Positions 1 through 9,091 of a stretch of 64,000 nt of DNA are shown here, piece by piece. The stretch is taken from positions 62,001 to 126,000 of the forward strand of contig UQDG01000003.1 in assembly GCA_900539695.1 (NCBI GenBank), read 5' to 3'. The notes below the pieces were generated by a model. The model saw only the letters and a list, made by a program, of their open reading frames with translations. It searched no databases and had not been told where the DNA came from. Both the position numbers and the translations under genes were made by a program. This DNA comes from an uncultured Oscillospiraceae bacterium (GTDB taxonomy: Bacteria > Bacillota > Clostridia > Oscillospirales > Ruminococcaceae). The first letter of the stretch is position 1. Each line of letters opens with the position of its first letter.

Positions 1-57
1 GGGCAGGATGATGCGGCCGGTGGCCTTGAAATCATATTTTAAAAGTTTCGTCAGCAT
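1..57 (-). CDS. ABC-2 type transporter permease, N-terminal fragment
   Basis: The first 19 codons of a gene that runs off the left edge: an ATG at 57 gives MLTKLLKYDFKATGRIILP. A short Lys/Arg-rich stretch ending in the start of a hydrophobic segment is typical of ABC-2 permeases. The start overlaps the end of the ATPase gene, so the two are translationally coupled. The assignment rests mainly on context (GntR regulator, ATPase, permease, as in ytr-type operons). Confidence 0.6.
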   Translation of the reverse strand, partial: MLTKLLKYDFKATGRIILP

Positions 58-749
58 TTGTATGCCTCCCTAAAATAAGCGTCCACGCTGGTGCCGGTCT
101 CCTCACGCAGCTCGTCCACGCCGACCTGGCGCATGACAGAACCGTCTTTGAGGAAGATAACCTCATCCAGCACTTTTTCAATATCGCCGATCAGATGGGT
201 GGAGAGCACGAGCGCGGCGTCCTCGCTGTAGTTATGCAGGATAGTGTTTAAAATGTATTCCCGTGCGGCGGGGTCAACACCGCCCAAAGGTTCGTCCAGC
301 AGGTACAGCTTGGCGGCACGGCTCATCGTTAAGCAAAGCTGCATTTTCTCCTGCGTGCCCTTGCTCATAGCGCCGATGCGATCGTGCTGATTCAGATGCA
401 GGTCGGCCAGCATGGCGTTGGCCTTGGTACGGTCGAAATCGGCAAAGAAATCAGTGTACAGGCTTACGGCGTCAGCGGCGGTGAACTCGGTAGGCAGGGC
501 CATGCGGTCCGGCAGGTAGCTGGTGATGGCCTTGGTGTAGACACCTACCGGTGCTTTATCAATACAGACGGTGCCGCTGTCGGCCGTGAGCAGCCCGGCG
601 GAAATTTTAATAAGGGTCGTTTTGCCGCTGCCATTGGGGCCCAGCAGGCCCACCAATTTGCCCGGCTCTACGGTAAAATCCACGCCATCCAGCGCGGCCT
701 TTTTGCCGTAGTATTTGCACAGGCCGTGGACTTCATATACAGGTTCCAT
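51..749 (-). CDS. ABC transporter ATP-binding protein (YtrB type)
   Basis: A 232-residue ATPase subunit that should energise the permease beginning at 57. Walker A is GPNGSGKTT near residue 37, the signature is degenerate (MSKGTQEKM, in place of LSGGQ), Walker B is LYLLDEPLGG and the H-loop is LSTHL. The degenerate signature and the 'LGGVDPAAR' D-loop are usual in the ABC-2 subfamily linked to YtrA-type regulators. It lies 4 bp downstream of the GntR gene and shares its promoter. The B. subtilis ytr operon responds to cell-wall antibiotics; whether this one does is an inference. Confidence 0.88.
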   Translation of the reverse strand: MEPVYEVHGLCKYYGKKAALDGVDFTVEPGKLVGLLGPNGSGKTTLIKISAGLLTADSGTVCIDKAPVGVYTKAITSYLPDRMALPTEFTAADAVSLYTDFFADFDRTKANAMLADLHLNQHDRIGAMSKGTQEKMQLCLTMSRAAKLYLLDEPLGGVDPAAREYILNTILHNYSEDAALVLSTHLIGDIEKVLDEVIFLKDGSVMRQVGVDELREETGTSVDAYFREAYKC

Positions 750-753
750 TGTG

Positions 754-1125
754 TTACTCCTTTTCTGATGTTTCGGTTTCCCGCAGTAGGGTCTCGACCT
801 CTGCTGCGGTCATGCCCAGGGCGTGCATTTGCTGCAGAAAATCCCGGGCCAGGGTGGCGGCGCGTTTGCGGCGCAGAGCTTGCAATACGGTATCGTTGGC
901 TGTGACGGTACGCCCGGCAGTGCGCTGCGCCTGCAGCAGGCCTCGACTTTCCAAATCCTGCAGGGCGCGCTGCATGGTATTGGGGTTGACGCCCGCATCG
1001 GCGGCCAGCTCCCGCACGGGCGGGATACGGCTGCCGGGTGGAAATTCCCCCGCCACCAGCGCCAGCTCCAGCTGTTCGATCAGCTGGACATACACCGGCC
1101 GCCCGGCGGTTATGTTCCAATTCAT
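754..1125 (-). CDS. GntR family transcriptional regulator, YtrA subfamily
   Basis: A 123-residue repressor with only the winged-helix domain and a short C-terminal dimerisation tail, the YtrA layout. The HTH spans residues 10-75 (RPVYVQLIEQLELALVAGEF, then IPPVRELAADAGVNPNTMQ). I chose ATG 1125 because AGGAGG precedes it at proper spacing; an in-frame ATG at 1158 falls inside a palindrome just after the -10 box and has no ribosome site. YtrA regulators normally repress their own operon, and a candidate operator lies at 1142-1158. It is the first gene of the operon with the ATPase and permease. Confidence 0.9.
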   Translation of the reverse strand: MNWNITAGRPVYVQLIEQLELALVAGEFPPGSRIPPVRELAADAGVNPNTMQRALQDLESRGLLQAQRTAGRTVTANDTVLQALRRKRAATLARDFLQQMHALGMTAAEVETLLRETETSEKE

Positions 1126-1141
1126 GGTGGTTGCCTCCTGT

Positions 1142-1158
1142 ATGCTTGTGTTAAGCAT
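1142..1158. promoter_or_regulatory. Candidate GntR operator (inverted repeat)
   Basis: A perfect 6-bp inverted repeat ATGCTT-N5-AAGCAT lies between the -10 box (1167-1172) and the GntR start codon, so a bound repressor would block early transcription. Position and symmetry suggest autoregulation; binding is inferred. Confidence 0.55.
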
Positions 1159-1166
1159 CTAATACA

Positions 1167-1195
1167 ATAATACACGCGAGGTATAGCATTGTCAA
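1167..1195 (-). promoter_or_regulatory. Sigma-A promoter of the GntR-ABC operon
   Basis: TTGACA (1195-1190), 17 bp, TATTAT (1172-1167). A near-consensus housekeeping promoter for the minus-strand operon. Confidence 0.8.
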
Positions 1196-1209
1196 TAGGT
1201 AAAATAAAA

Positions 1210-1233
1210 AATCCCCGGTATAAGCCGAGGATT
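1210..1233 (-). terminator. Intrinsic terminator after the hydrolase gene
   Basis: A 9-bp stem with one mismatch (AATCC-x-CGG with its complement) and 6-nt loop, followed on the minus strand by a T-rich run at 1200-1210. It ends the rarA-hydrolase transcript. Confidence 0.8.
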
Positions 1234-1258
1234 CTCGATAATGCGATATAAAATAAAT

Positions 1259-2191
1259 TTAAATATGGTATTCGATCCAGGTCAGGACGTAATCGAATAC
1301 CTCCTGGCGGTTGGTTTCGTTGTGTAGTTCGTGGCGGGCACCCTCGTAAATCTGGCAGGTCAAATCCTGTACACCGGCGTCGCCCAGCATGGCCCAAACG
1401 GTGCGTACACCGGCGCCATAGTTGCCTACGGGGTCAGCGTCGCCGGCGATGAGCAGGATGGGAAGGTCCTTGGCGATTCCCTCAGCCCAGCTTTTGCGGC
1501 TAACATGGTTGAGGGTGGCCAGCATCTCCCGGTAGGTGCCCGCGGTGAACGAGAAGGTGCAGAGCTTGTCGGCGTCATAATCCCGTACGACCTGGGTGTC
1601 GCGGCTGAGCCAGGCATTGGGCGAGGCGGCATCCGGGATGCGCTTGCAATAGCTGCCGAAATTCAGATTGACCATCAAGGGCGAGACGGCGTCGTTGCCC
1701 TTGACGGCGGCAATCAGAGCAGCCAGACGCTGGCCGATGGTGTTCATCACGCTGGGACCAGCTGTGCCGGAAATGATAAGTGCCGTGATACTCTCCGGCC
1801 ACTTTTCAGCGTACCATCGTGCATAAAAGCTGCCCATGCTGTGGCCGTACAGGATGATGGGCAGGCCGGGAAAACGCTCGTGCAGCAGGCTGTTCATTGT
1901 ATGCAGGTCGTCCAGCAGATGAAAGCGGCCGTCCTTTTCGCCGTAGTGGCCGTGCTCCCCTGCCTGGGCGGTGTCGCCGTGGCCCAGGTGGTCGTTGCCT
2001 GCCAGGGCAATGCCATGGGCGGCGTAGAAATCCGCCATTGGTGCATAGCGGCGGACGTACTCGCACATGCCGTGGCTGAGCTGGATGACTGCCCGCACGG
2101 GCACGTCCGGGCAGGTATAAATGACGGCCGAGGAGGTATGTTTCCTGTCAGAGGAAGGAAACGTAATGTTTTCGCAGTGGAGGGTGGACAT
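1259..2191 (-). CDS. Alpha/beta hydrolase, monoacylglycerol lipase/lysophospholipase type
   Basis: A 310-residue serine hydrolase of the Hydrolase_4 (monoacylglycerol lipase-like) family, no signal peptide, so probably cytoplasmic. The nucleophile elbow is GHSMG with Ser118. Asp253 in AGDADPVG and His287 in GARHEL complete the triad, and the oxyanion HG motif is at residues 40-41. Length fits the family. It starts 2 bp after the rarA stop codon and is thus in one operon with rarA. The substrate is not evident; acylglycerol or lysophospholipid is the family expectation. Confidence 0.85.
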   Translation of the reverse strand: MSTLHCENITFPSSDRKHTSSAVIYTCPDVPVRAVIQLSHGMCEYVRRYAPMADFYAAHGIALAGNDHLGHGDTAQAGEHGHYGEKDGRFHLLDDLHTMNSLLHERFPGLPIILYGHSMGSFYARWYAEKWPESITALIISGTAGPSVMNTIGQRLAALIAAVKGNDAVSPLMVNLNFGSYCKRIPDAASPNAWLSRDTQVVRDYDADKLCTFSFTAGTYREMLATLNHVSRKSWAEGIAKDLPILLIAGDADPVGNYGAGVRTVWAMLGDAGVQDLTCQIYEGARHELHNETNRQEVFDYVLTWIEYHI

Positions 2192-2193
2192 GG

Positions 2194-3456
2194 TTATTCT
2201 CCTTTGATCATCTTCCAGTATTGGGCAAAAGCCTGCTCGTTTTTGTTGTCGCCGGGTTCGTAGTAGCGGCGGTCCTTGATGGCATCGGGCAGGTATTGCT
2301 GGGCGGTCCAGTGGTTGGGAAAATCGTGAGGGTAGAGGTAATGCTGGCCCTTGACCTTGGCGTCGGCGCCGTCATAGTGTTTGTTTTGCAGCTGACGCGG
2401 GATGGGGCCGGTGCGGCCTGCCTGGACATCCGCGACGGCGGCGTTGATGGCATTGTGGGCAGAGTTGGATTTGGGTGCCGTGGCGACCAATACCACAGCA
2501 TCGGCCAGCGGAAGCCGAGCTTCCGGCAGGCCGACAGAGTTGGCAATGTCTACGGCAGCCTTTACAATGGGGATGATCTGCGGCCAGGCCAGGCCAACAT
2601 CCTCACAGGCGCAGACCATCAGGCGGCGGCAGGCGCTGGGAAGATCACCGGCTTCCAGAAGGCGGGCCAGATAATGCAGGGCGGCGTCCGGATCGGAGCC
2701 GCGCATCGACTTTTGGTAAGCCGAGACAATATCATAATGGTCGTCGCCCAGCTTGTCGTACCGCATGGCAGTGCGCACGGCTACCTGCTGCACCATGGAA
2801 AGGTCGATGGTGCGGGTGCCGTTCTCGATCGGCGCAGCGGTGACGGCAAACTCCAGGTTGCCCAGGGCTTTGCGCATATCGCCGCCCGCACTTTGGGCCA
2901 GGTAGTCCAGCGCGTCGTCCGGGATCAAAATCGGCGTCTGGTCGTCGGCCCCCAGGCGGGCTACAGCGTTTTGCAAGCCCTGGCGGATGTCGGCGGCGGT
3001 CAGTGCCTTGAACTCAAACACCGTGCAGCGGGAAAGCAGCGCGTTGTATACATAAAAGTATGGGTTCTCGGTGGTGGAGGCAATCAGGGTGACGGTGCCC
3101 TGCTCTACACATTCCAGCAGGCTTTGCTGCTGGCGCTTGTTGAAGTACTGGATCTCGTCCAGATACAGCAGGATGCCGCCGTCGGTACCCAAGGTGCCGA
3201 TGTCGTTCAGCACCGACTTGATGTCGCTGGTGGAGGCGGTGGTGCCGTTAAGTTTGTGTAGTTTCATGCCGCTGCCTGCAGCGATGATGCTGGCCACAGT
3301 GGTTTTGCCTACGCCGGAGGGACCGTAGAAGATCATGTTGGGGATATGGCCGCTTTCGACCGTGCGGCGGAAAACCTGATTCTTGCCTAAAAGATGCTGC
3401 TGTCCGCAGACTTCATCCAAAGTGCGGGGGCGCAGACGCTGTGCCAATGGCTCCAT
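2194..3456 (-). CDS. rarA: Replication-associated recombination protein RarA (MgsA)
   Basis: A 420-residue AAA+ ATPase related to clamp-loader subunits, acting at stalled replication forks. Order: N-terminal MEPLAQRLRPRTLDEV motif, Walker A GPSGVGKTT near residue 45, Walker B LYLDEIQ near 97, sensor 1 STTENP near 128, then the tetramerisation and MgsA C-terminal domains (HYDGADAKVKGQHYLYPHD). AAGGAA precedes the ATG at 3456. It is the first gene of a two-gene unit with the hydrolase and has its own promoter at 3540-3568. Confidence 0.95.
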   Translation of the reverse strand: MEPLAQRLRPRTLDEVCGQQHLLGKNQVFRRTVESGHIPNMIFYGPSGVGKTTVASIIAAGSGMKLHKLNGTTASTSDIKSVLNDIGTLGTDGGILLYLDEIQYFNKRQQQSLLECVEQGTVTLIASTTENPYFYVYNALLSRCTVFEFKALTAADIRQGLQNAVARLGADDQTPILIPDDALDYLAQSAGGDMRKALGNLEFAVTAAPIENGTRTIDLSMVQQVAVRTAMRYDKLGDDHYDIVSAYQKSMRGSDPDAALHYLARLLEAGDLPSACRRLMVCACEDVGLAWPQIIPIVKAAVDIANSVGLPEARLPLADAVVLVATAPKSNSAHNAINAAVADVQAGRTGPIPRQLQNKHYDGADAKVKGQHYLYPHDFPNHWTAQQYLPDAIKDRRYYEPGDNKNEQAFAQYWKMIKGE

Positions 3457-3539
3457 GGTGGATTTCCTTTACTTACTATAAATTTAGCTAAAATTGCTGC
3501 GGCGTGTATGCCGCATAAAATAAAAATTCTTATCATTAA

Positions 3540-3568
3540 ATTATAGGTGATTTTGGCGGTGAAATCAA
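3540..3568 (-). promoter_or_regulatory. Sigma-A promoter of rarA
   Basis: TTGATT (3568-3563), 17 bp, TATAAT (3545-3540). A small 6-bp hairpin TGCGGC-N6-GCCGCA lies in the untranslated leader at 3498-3515. The rest of the 286-bp gap between rarA and nth is AT-rich and holds the nth promoter. Confidence 0.75.
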
Positions 3569-3682
3569 GGCAGCACCGATAAAAGGCCGATGCAAACTGT
3601 GTTTTTGCGGGAAAATTTTGCCGTATCGGCGATTCAGGAAAACACATGGGGGGATATGTACCAAAACATCATACTTCTGCGC

Positions 3683-3711
3683 TTGATTAAAAGGGCGCAT
3701 CGTGGTAAAAT
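3683..3711 (+). promoter_or_regulatory. Sigma-A promoter of nth
   Basis: TTGATT (3683-3688), 17 bp, TAAAAT (3706-3711), 32 bp upstream of the proposed GTG start of nth. Confidence 0.7.
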
Positions 3712-3742
3712 CAAGAGAAGAAAACGAAACGGAGCGAATCCT

Positions 3743-4387
3743 GTGACTAAAAAAGAACTCGCACGGATCTGTATTGATAGGCTGAAAAAAGAATACCCCC
3801 GCTCAGAATGTACGCTGGATTATGACCACGCCTGGCAGCTGTTGGTGTCGGTACGGCTGGCGGCACAGTGCACCGACGCCCGTGTAAACGTGGTGGTGCA
3901 GGACCTGTTTGCCAGATATCCCAGTGTGGAAGCGTTGGCAGCGGCCGAACCGGAAGAAATCGAAGCCATTGTAAAACCCTGCGGCCTGGGGCGCAGCAAG
4001 GCGCGGGATATTTCTGCCTGTATGCGCAAGCTGCGGGATGAATACGGCGGCAAAGTGCCCAGCGACTTTGACGCGCTGCTGAGCCTGCCCGGTGTGGGCC
4101 GCAAAAGCGCCAACCTGATTATGGGGGATGTGTTCGGCAAGCCGGCCATCGTGACTGACACCCACTGCATCCGGCTGTGCAACCGCATCGGCCTGGTGGA
4201 CGGCATTAAGGAACCGGCAAAAGTCGAAAAGGAACTGTGGAAGATCATTCCGCCGGAAGAAGGCAGTGATTTCTGCCACCGGATGGTAGACCATGGCCGC
4301 GCGGTGTGCACGGCGCGCACCACCCCCTACTGCGATAAATGCTGCCTGGCAGACGTATGTCGGGCCCGAAAGGAATTTGATCGATGA
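3743..4387 (+). CDS. nth: Endonuclease III (Nth)
   Basis: DNA glycosylase/AP lyase that removes oxidised pyrimidines. The start is GTG 3743, preceded by GGAG 8 bp upstream; the longer ORF from 3590 includes the promoter region. The 214-residue length matches the family. The HhH motif LPGVGRKSAN carries the catalytic Lys and VTDTHC the catalytic Asp. The C-terminal Fe-S cluster is CTARTTPYC-DK-C-CLADV-C, so its spacing is C-x7-C-x2-C-x5-C where the E. coli enzyme has x6. The stop overlaps the next ATG by 4 bp. Confidence 0.93.
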   Translation: MTKKELARICIDRLKKEYPRSECTLDYDHAWQLLVSVRLAAQCTDARVNVVVQDLFARYPSVEALAAAEPEEIEAIVKPCGLGRSKARDISACMRKLRDEYGGKVPSDFDALLSLPGVGRKSANLIMGDVFGKPAIVTDTHCIRLCNRIGLVDGIKEPAKVEKELWKIIPPEEGSDFCHRMVDHGRAVCTARTTPYCDKCCLADVCRARKEFDR

Positions 4388-5136
4388 ATAAACAGACCGA
4401 AAACCGGCTGGGCGGTGAGCTGCGCAGCCAGCATACGGCTGCCCGCCTGCTGGAGGAACTGGAAAATGGCCGCTATAGCGGTGCTGCCCAGCTGCCCAGT
4501 GAATTGGAGTTGGCTTCCGATCTGGGGGTTAGCCGCACGGTAGTGCGCGACGCCCTGAGCGAGCTGGAGCGCGACGGCTACCTGGAACGTGTGCGCGGCA
4601 TTGGCACCTTGGTAAACCGTGATGTGGTGCAGCTGAAAAACCGCATGGATCAGAAGTTGGAATTCTATAAAATGATCCGCGCCATTGGCAAGGAACCCCG
4701 TAGCGATAACTTGAGCGTAACGCGAGAAATCGCCTCCCCCGCTTTGGCCGAAAAGCTGCAGCTGCCCACCGACGCCCCGCAGACGTTGGTGTTTGTGCGC
4801 CGCCGCGTGATGGCGGATGATACGCCGGTGCTGTTTTCCACCGATATTCTGCCGCTTTCTTTATTTGACAATAAGCGGCTGGAAGGCATTGATTTCAGCC
4901 AGCCCATTTTTGATATTGCCGCCCGCCACTGCCATACTGAAGTGACGGAGACTGTGGCCCACCTGCATGCAGTGTCCGGTCCGGCAGGCATCCGCCGCCA
5001 GCTGGCCCTGCGCCCCGAACAGGCGCTTTTGCAGCTGGAGGAGATCTGCTACTCCCGCCTGTGCAAACCGGTGCTGTGCTGCCAAACTTATTATACTGAT
5101 TTCTTTGATTTTGCGATGGTGCGCAAGCTTTTGTAA
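4384..5136 (+). CDS. GntR family regulator with UTRA effector domain
   Basis: A 250-residue HutC-type regulator. The winged helix (residues 15-85) contains LPSELELASDLGVSRTVVRDAL; the UTRA ligand domain fills residues 100-250, with RRRVMADDTPVLFSTDILP typical of it. It is coupled to nth by an ATGA overlap. A role for the downstream pyrBI genes is possible but not shown: there is a 103-bp gap with a TTGACA at 5160 but no good -10, so pyrBI may have its own promoter. The effector is unknown. Confidence 0.85.
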   Translation: MNKQTENRLGGELRSQHTAARLLEELENGRYSGAAQLPSELELASDLGVSRTVVRDALSELERDGYLERVRGIGTLVNRDVVQLKNRMDQKLEFYKMIRAIGKEPRSDNLSVTREIASPALAEKLQLPTDAPQTLVFVRRRVMADDTPVLFSTDILPLSLFDNKRLEGIDFSQPIFDIAARHCHTEVTETVAHLHAVSGPAGIRRQLALRPEQALLQLEEICYSRLCKPVLCCQTYYTDFFDFAMVRKLL

Positions 5137-5239
5137 TGGTGTTCAGGCGGGCGACCGCTTTGACATACAGCAGTGCTGCACAATGCAAGGTGCGGTGCTG
5201 CCGAGAAGATCATAGACCGTTGAATAAAGGGGAATGTGT

Positions 5240-6193
5240 ATGAGACATTTGATCGACCCGGCGGACTTTACGCTGGAAGAAACGCTCAGTCTGATGGATC
5301 TTGCCGACCGTATCCATGAGGACCCGGCCGCTTACCGCGACGTAGCGGCCCGCAAACGCCTGGCCACTTTGTTCTATGAACCCAGCACCCGTACCCGCCT
5401 TTCCTTTGAGGCTGCTATGCTGAACCTGGGCGGCCAGGTGCTTGGCTTCCCCGATGCCGGTGTTTCCAGCGCCAGCAAGGGAGAGACCGTGGCTGATACC
5501 ATCCGCGTGGTCAGCTGCGTGGCCGATATTGCCGCCATGCGCCACCCCAAAGAGGGCGCCCCGCTGCGTGCCTCCCGCTACAGCCGCATCCCGGTCATCA
5601 ATGCCGGTGATGGCGGCCACAGCCACCCCACCCAGACGCTGCTGGACATGATGACCATCCGCCAGCGCAAGGGCCGCCTGGACCACCTGACCATCGGTTT
5701 CTGCGGCGATTTGAAGTTTGGCCGCACCGTGCACAGCCTGATCAAGAGCCTGTCCCGCCTGCCGGGCATGAGGTTTGTGCTGGTCTCGCCCGAAGAACTG
5801 CGTGTGCCGGACTACATCATCAGCGAAATTCTGGAGCCCAACGGCATTGAGTATGTCGAGACCCGCAGCCTGGAAGAAGCCCTGCCCCAGCTTGACATCC
5901 TGTACATGACCCGCGTGCAGCGCGAACGTTTCTTCAACGAGGAAGATTACATCCGCCTGAAGAACAGCTACGTGCTGACCAAGACAAAGCTGGATCTGGC
6001 CCCGGCCGACATGGCGGTGCTGCATCCCCTGCCCCGTGTGAATGAGATTACGCTGGATGTGGATGATGACCCGCGTGCCGCTTACTTTGATCAGGTGCAG
6101 AACGGCGTGCATATGCGCATGGCCCTGATCATGACGCTGCTTGGCTTGAAAGATCCTAAAACTGGGGAGGTAGCTTTCGATGTTGAAGGTTGA
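5240..6193 (+). CDS. pyrB: Aspartate carbamoyltransferase catalytic subunit
   Basis: Joins carbamoyl phosphate and aspartate, the first committed step of pyrimidine synthesis. The carbamoyl-phosphate motif FYEPSTRTR is near residue 45, the HPTQ motif near 130 ([12 protein letters not shown]), and MTRVQ.ER near 225. I prefer ATG 5240 to ATG 5234, because the GGGG ribosome site is too close to 5234. It is 317 residues long, standard. It overlaps pyrI by 14 bp. No PyrR-binding attenuator was seen in the short leader. Confidence 0.95.
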   Translation: MRHLIDPADFTLEETLSLMDLADRIHEDPAAYRDVAARKRLATLFYEPSTRTRLSFEAAMLNLGGQVLGFPDAGVSSASKGETVADTIRVVSCVADIAAMRHPKEGAPLRASRYSRIPVINAGDGGHSHPTQTLLDMMTIRQRKGRLDHLTIGFCGDLKFGRTVHSLIKSLSRLPGMRFVLVSPEELRVPDYIISEILEPNGIEYVETRSLEEALPQLDILYMTRVQRERFFNEEDYIRLKNSYVLTKTKLDLAPADMAVLHPLPRVNEITLDVDDDPRAAYFDQVQNGVHMRMALIMTLLGLKDPKTGEVAFDVEG

Positions 6194-6608
6194 TGAAATT
6201 CAGAACGGTGTGGTCATTGACCATATCACCGCAGGCACCGGCCTGGCCCTGTACCACCTGATGGAGCTGGAAAAGCTGAGCGACGCCAGCGTGGCCTTGC
6301 TGCAGAATGTTCGCAGCCAGAAAAGTGGCAAGAAGGACATTATCAAAATCGAGGGTGACGTGAGCGGCCTGAGCTTTGATATTTTGGGCTATGTGGACCC
6401 GAAGATCAGTATTACGTTCATCGAGAATGGCCACGTGGCGAAAAAGAGCCGCCCCGAGCAGCCCAAGCGCTTGGTCAATGTCATCAAGTGCAAGAACCCG
6501 CGGTGCATTACCTCGATTGAGGAAGGCTGTGACCATATTTTTGCGCTGACCCCCAGCGGAAAGTACCGCTGCGTATACTGCGAGCAGGAATTTAGCGTGA
6601 AGCCGTAA
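6180..6608 (+). CDS. pyrI: Aspartate carbamoyltransferase regulatory subunit
   Basis: 142 residues. The N-terminal allosteric nucleotide-binding domain ([18 protein letters not shown]) is followed by a zinc domain with CKNPRC near residue 105 and CVYC near 133, the four ligands that hold PyrI to PyrB. Presence of pyrI implies the enterobacterial-type dodecamer with feedback by nucleotides, as in several clostridia. The ribosome site GGGGAGG is inside the end of pyrB. A bidirectional terminator follows. Confidence 0.95.
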   Translation: MLKVDEIQNGVVIDHITAGTGLALYHLMELEKLSDASVALLQNVRSQKSGKKDIIKIEGDVSGLSFDILGYVDPKISITFIENGHVAKKSRPEQPKRLVNVIKCKNPRCITSIEEGCDHIFALTPSGKYRCVYCEQEFSVKP

Positions 6609-6627
6609 GATTAAAAGGGTATTAAAA

Positions 6628-6658
6628 ATAAAGGCTCCCCCTGAGGGGAGCCTTTATT
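6628..6658. terminator. Bidirectional intrinsic terminator
   Basis: A perfect stem AAAGGCTCCCC with loop CTGA, flanked by A-rich and T-rich runs on both sides. It separates the convergent pyrI and clp genes. Confidence 0.9.
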
Positions 6659-6665
6659 TTTATAT

Positions 6666-8942
6666 TTATACGCACAAAGCCGCATCGCTTTCGGTCAGGA
6701 TGATATGACCGTCGGTGTCGACATCGGCGGTGTACAATGTGCCGGGGCGGGCGGTGCCGGCGGCGATACGGTCGGCGAGGGCCTGCTCGACGGCGCGGCT
6801 GACCTTGCGGCGCAGTTCGCGGGCACCGTAGGGCGGCACAGTGTCCCCTGCCAGCACTTTGGCGGCGGACGCAGTATGGGTAAGCAGATACCCTTGCACG
6901 GCGGCGCGGACTTCCAGTTCCCGCAACAGGCGGTCGGCAATACCAGCCAGTTGTTCGGGGCCAAGTGGATCAAAGACGACGACTTCATCCAGGCGGCCCA
7001 TCAGTTCGGGCCGGAAAAAATCCTTGGCTTCCTGTATCGCCTGTTTGCTGCGGCGGGAGCGCTCGGTCTGCGCAGTGCCAAAACCCAGCGGGGCTGTCTG
7101 CCCGGACAGGCAGCGGGCACCTAGGTTGGAAGTGAGCAGGATAATGGTGTTGGAAAAATCCGCCCGCCGCCCCTGGGCATCAGTCAAAGAGCCACCCTCC
7201 AAGATTTGCAGCAACAGATTTTGAATGTCGCTGTGCGCTTTTTCAATCTCGTCAAACAGCACCACGCTGTAGGGGCGGCGGCGCACGGCCTCGGTCAATT
7301 GACCGCCTTCCTCGTGGCCGACATAGCCGGGCGGCGCGCCCAGCAGGCGGGCGACAGTGTGCTTCTCCATATATTCGGACATGTCAAAGCGCAGCAGGGA
7401 TTTCTCACTGCCGAACCAGCATTTGGCCAGTGTGCGGGCCAGCTGCGTTTTGCCCACGCCGGTGGGACCTAAAAACAGCATGGCACCGATGGGACGTCCG
7501 TTCTCCCGCAGGCCGGTGCGGCTGCGGCGGATGGCAGCGGCCACAGCAGAAACAGCAGCGGGCTGGCCGATGACCTCGGCACTGAGGCGGGCTTCTAGCT
7601 GGTTCAGCCGCTCCCGCTCGGCTTCCCCTACCCGCTCGGCCGGGACGCCGCTGGCCTTGCTGACGACCCGGGCAATATGACGCGGCGTCAGCACCCTGCG
7701 GCCGGAGGATTCCTTGTCGGTTATGCGAAGCGCGGCGGCTGCTTCGTCCAGCAGGTCGATGGCCTTATCCGGCAAAAAACGCCCCGGCAGGTAGCGCACG
7801 CTTAACTCCACGGCGGCGTGAATCGTCTCGGGCGGGATGGCGACACAGTGGTAACGCTCGTAACGGGGCATCAAGCCCAGCAAAATCTTTTCGGCGTTTC
7901 CGGGGGTGGGCTCTTCTACCATTACTTTTCCAAAGCGGCGCTCCAGCGCGGAATCTTTCTGGATGGTCTTGCGGTATTCCTCCGGCGTGGTGGCACCGAT
8001 GAGCTGGATCTCGCCCCGGGCCAGCATCGGCTTCAGGATGCTGGCGGCGTCGATGGCCCCCTCGGCCGCACCGGCCCCGGCGATAAGATGGATCTCATCA
8101 ATAAAAAGGATGGTGCTGCGGTCGCGGTAGAGTTCTTCCAGCAGGTTCTTGAACCGCTCCTCAAAATCGCCGCGGTACTTGGTGCCCGCTACCATCGAGG
8201 CCATGTCCAGTGCCAGCACCCGCTTGCCGCGCAGTGCCGGGGTGATTTGGCCGGATGCAATCGCCTGGGCCAGCGCTTCAGCCAGGGCACTTTTGCCAAC
8301 GCCCGGCTCGCCCAGCAGGCAGGGATTGTTCTTCTGGCGTCGGCACAGAATTTCTACCATGCGTTCCAGCTCTTCCTCCCGGCACAGCACCGGGTCCAGG
8401 CGGCCCTCCTGCGCCAGGCGGGTCAGATCGCGGCCGTACTTTTCACTGGGGCGGCCGCTGCGGGCGGTGCTCATCCGGGGCTGTACGGGCAGTGTCATCT
8501 GGCCGGAAAGCTGGCGGCACTCCCGCGCGGCCTGGGGCACCTCGATGCCTGCGGCCGCCAGCCAGATGCTGGCCGTGCAGGCAGTGTCCTCCAGCATGGC
8601 GCAGAGCAGGTGCTCGTTTTCGGCTTTGGCGGCGCTGGATGCATGGGCACCCAAAATGGCAAACTCGATGGCCTTGCGGCTGTCCGAGGAAAGGTCGTTT
8701 TTGTGCAGGCGGTGGGGCTGGCCGGTGCCGCTGCGCTTGGGGGCGGCCTCTGTCAAGGAGGCAGTGGTAACGCGCTTGCGGCGTAGAAAATCCGCTGCAG
8801 GGCCCTGGGCTGTCTGCAGCATGGCCAGTAGCAGGTGCCCGGTATCAGCCGTGGCGCAGCCCTGCTGCCCGGCTAGGCGCAGCGCCGTACGCACCGTGCG
8901 CGAGGCCCCGCGGGACAGCCCTTTATAAGAACGAAATAGCAT
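6666..8942 (-). CDS. Hsp100 unfoldase of the ClpA/ClpC class lacking the middle domain
   Basis: A 758-residue AAA+ unfoldase that should thread proteins into ClpP. The start ATG 8942 follows AGGAGG; the upstream in-frame ATG is unsupported. Two N-domain repeats (about 5-145), Walker A1 GEPGVGKS at 211 and Walker B1 LFIDEIH near 279, then the second ring with GPTGVGKT near 492 and FDEIEKAH. The tripeptide LGF in the second ring after TSNLGA fits the ClpP-binding loop. Between [10 protein letters not shown] and [10 protein letters not shown] only about 15 residues lie, so the coiled-coil/UVR middle domain of Firmicute ClpC is absent. No ctsR, mcsA or mcsB is adjacent and no CtsR box was found. 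Confidence 0.9.
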   Translation of the reverse strand: MLFRSYKGLSRGASRTVRTALRLAGQQGCATADTGHLLLAMLQTAQGPAADFLRRKRVTTASLTEAAPKRSGTGQPHRLHKNDLSSDSRKAIEFAILGAHASSAAKAENEHLLCAMLEDTACTASIWLAAAGIEVPQAARECRQLSGQMTLPVQPRMSTARSGRPSEKYGRDLTRLAQEGRLDPVLCREEELERMVEILCRRQKNNPCLLGEPGVGKSALAEALAQAIASGQITPALRGKRVLALDMASMVAGTKYRGDFEERFKNLLEELYRDRSTILFIDEIHLIAGAGAAEGAIDAASILKPMLARGEIQLIGATTPEEYRKTIQKDSALERRFGKVMVEEPTPGNAEKILLGLMPRYERYHCVAIPPETIHAAVELSVRYLPGRFLPDKAIDLLDEAAAALRITDKESSGRRVLTPRHIARVVSKASGVPAERVGEAERERLNQLEARLSAEVIGQPAAVSAVAAAIRRSRTGLRENGRPIGAMLFLGPTGVGKTQLARTLAKCWFGSEKSLLRFDMSEYMEKHTVARLLGAPPGYVGHEEGGQLTEAVRRRPYSVVLFDEIEKAHSDIQNLLLQILEGGSLTDAQGRRADFSNTIILLTSNLGARCLSGQTAPLGFGTAQTERSRRSKQAIQEAKDFFRPELMGRLDEVVVFDPLGPEQLAGIADRLLRELEVRAAVQGYLLTHTASAAKVLAGDTVPPYGARELRRKVSRAVEQALADRIAAGTARPGTLYTADVDTDGHIILTESDAALCV

Positions 8943-9023
8943 TCTGGCGCCTCCTAAATTTTTCCTATAGTCAGTATAGACGTTCGACGCATAAATAATC
9001 CTCGAAACAAGGGAAAACATGGA

Positions 9024-9052
9024 ATGACAAACGCTTCACGATGTGCTATAAT
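9024..9052 (+). promoter_or_regulatory. Promoter of the ABC exporter operon
   Basis: ATGACA (9024-9029), 17 bp, TATAAT (9047-9052) with an extended -10 TGC. It drives the plus-strand exporter genes, divergent from clp. Confidence 0.8.
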
Positions 9053-9091
9053 AAAAAAGTCTGCAAAATCCGAGTATGAGGTGATACCAAC

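Noticed and set aside
1126..1158. Longer GntR start at 1158
   Set aside because: It would begin within the inverted repeat only about 9 bp after the -10 box and lacks a ribosome site; AGGAGG fits ATG 1125.
5137..5239. PyrR attenuator or strong promoter before pyrB
   Set aside because: A TTGACA at 5160 has no acceptable -10, and no PyrR-binding hairpin/terminator pair is visible.
8943..9020. CtsR or CIRCE operator upstream of the clp gene
   Set aside because: No GGTCAAA tandem repeat and no CIRCE inverted repeat is present.
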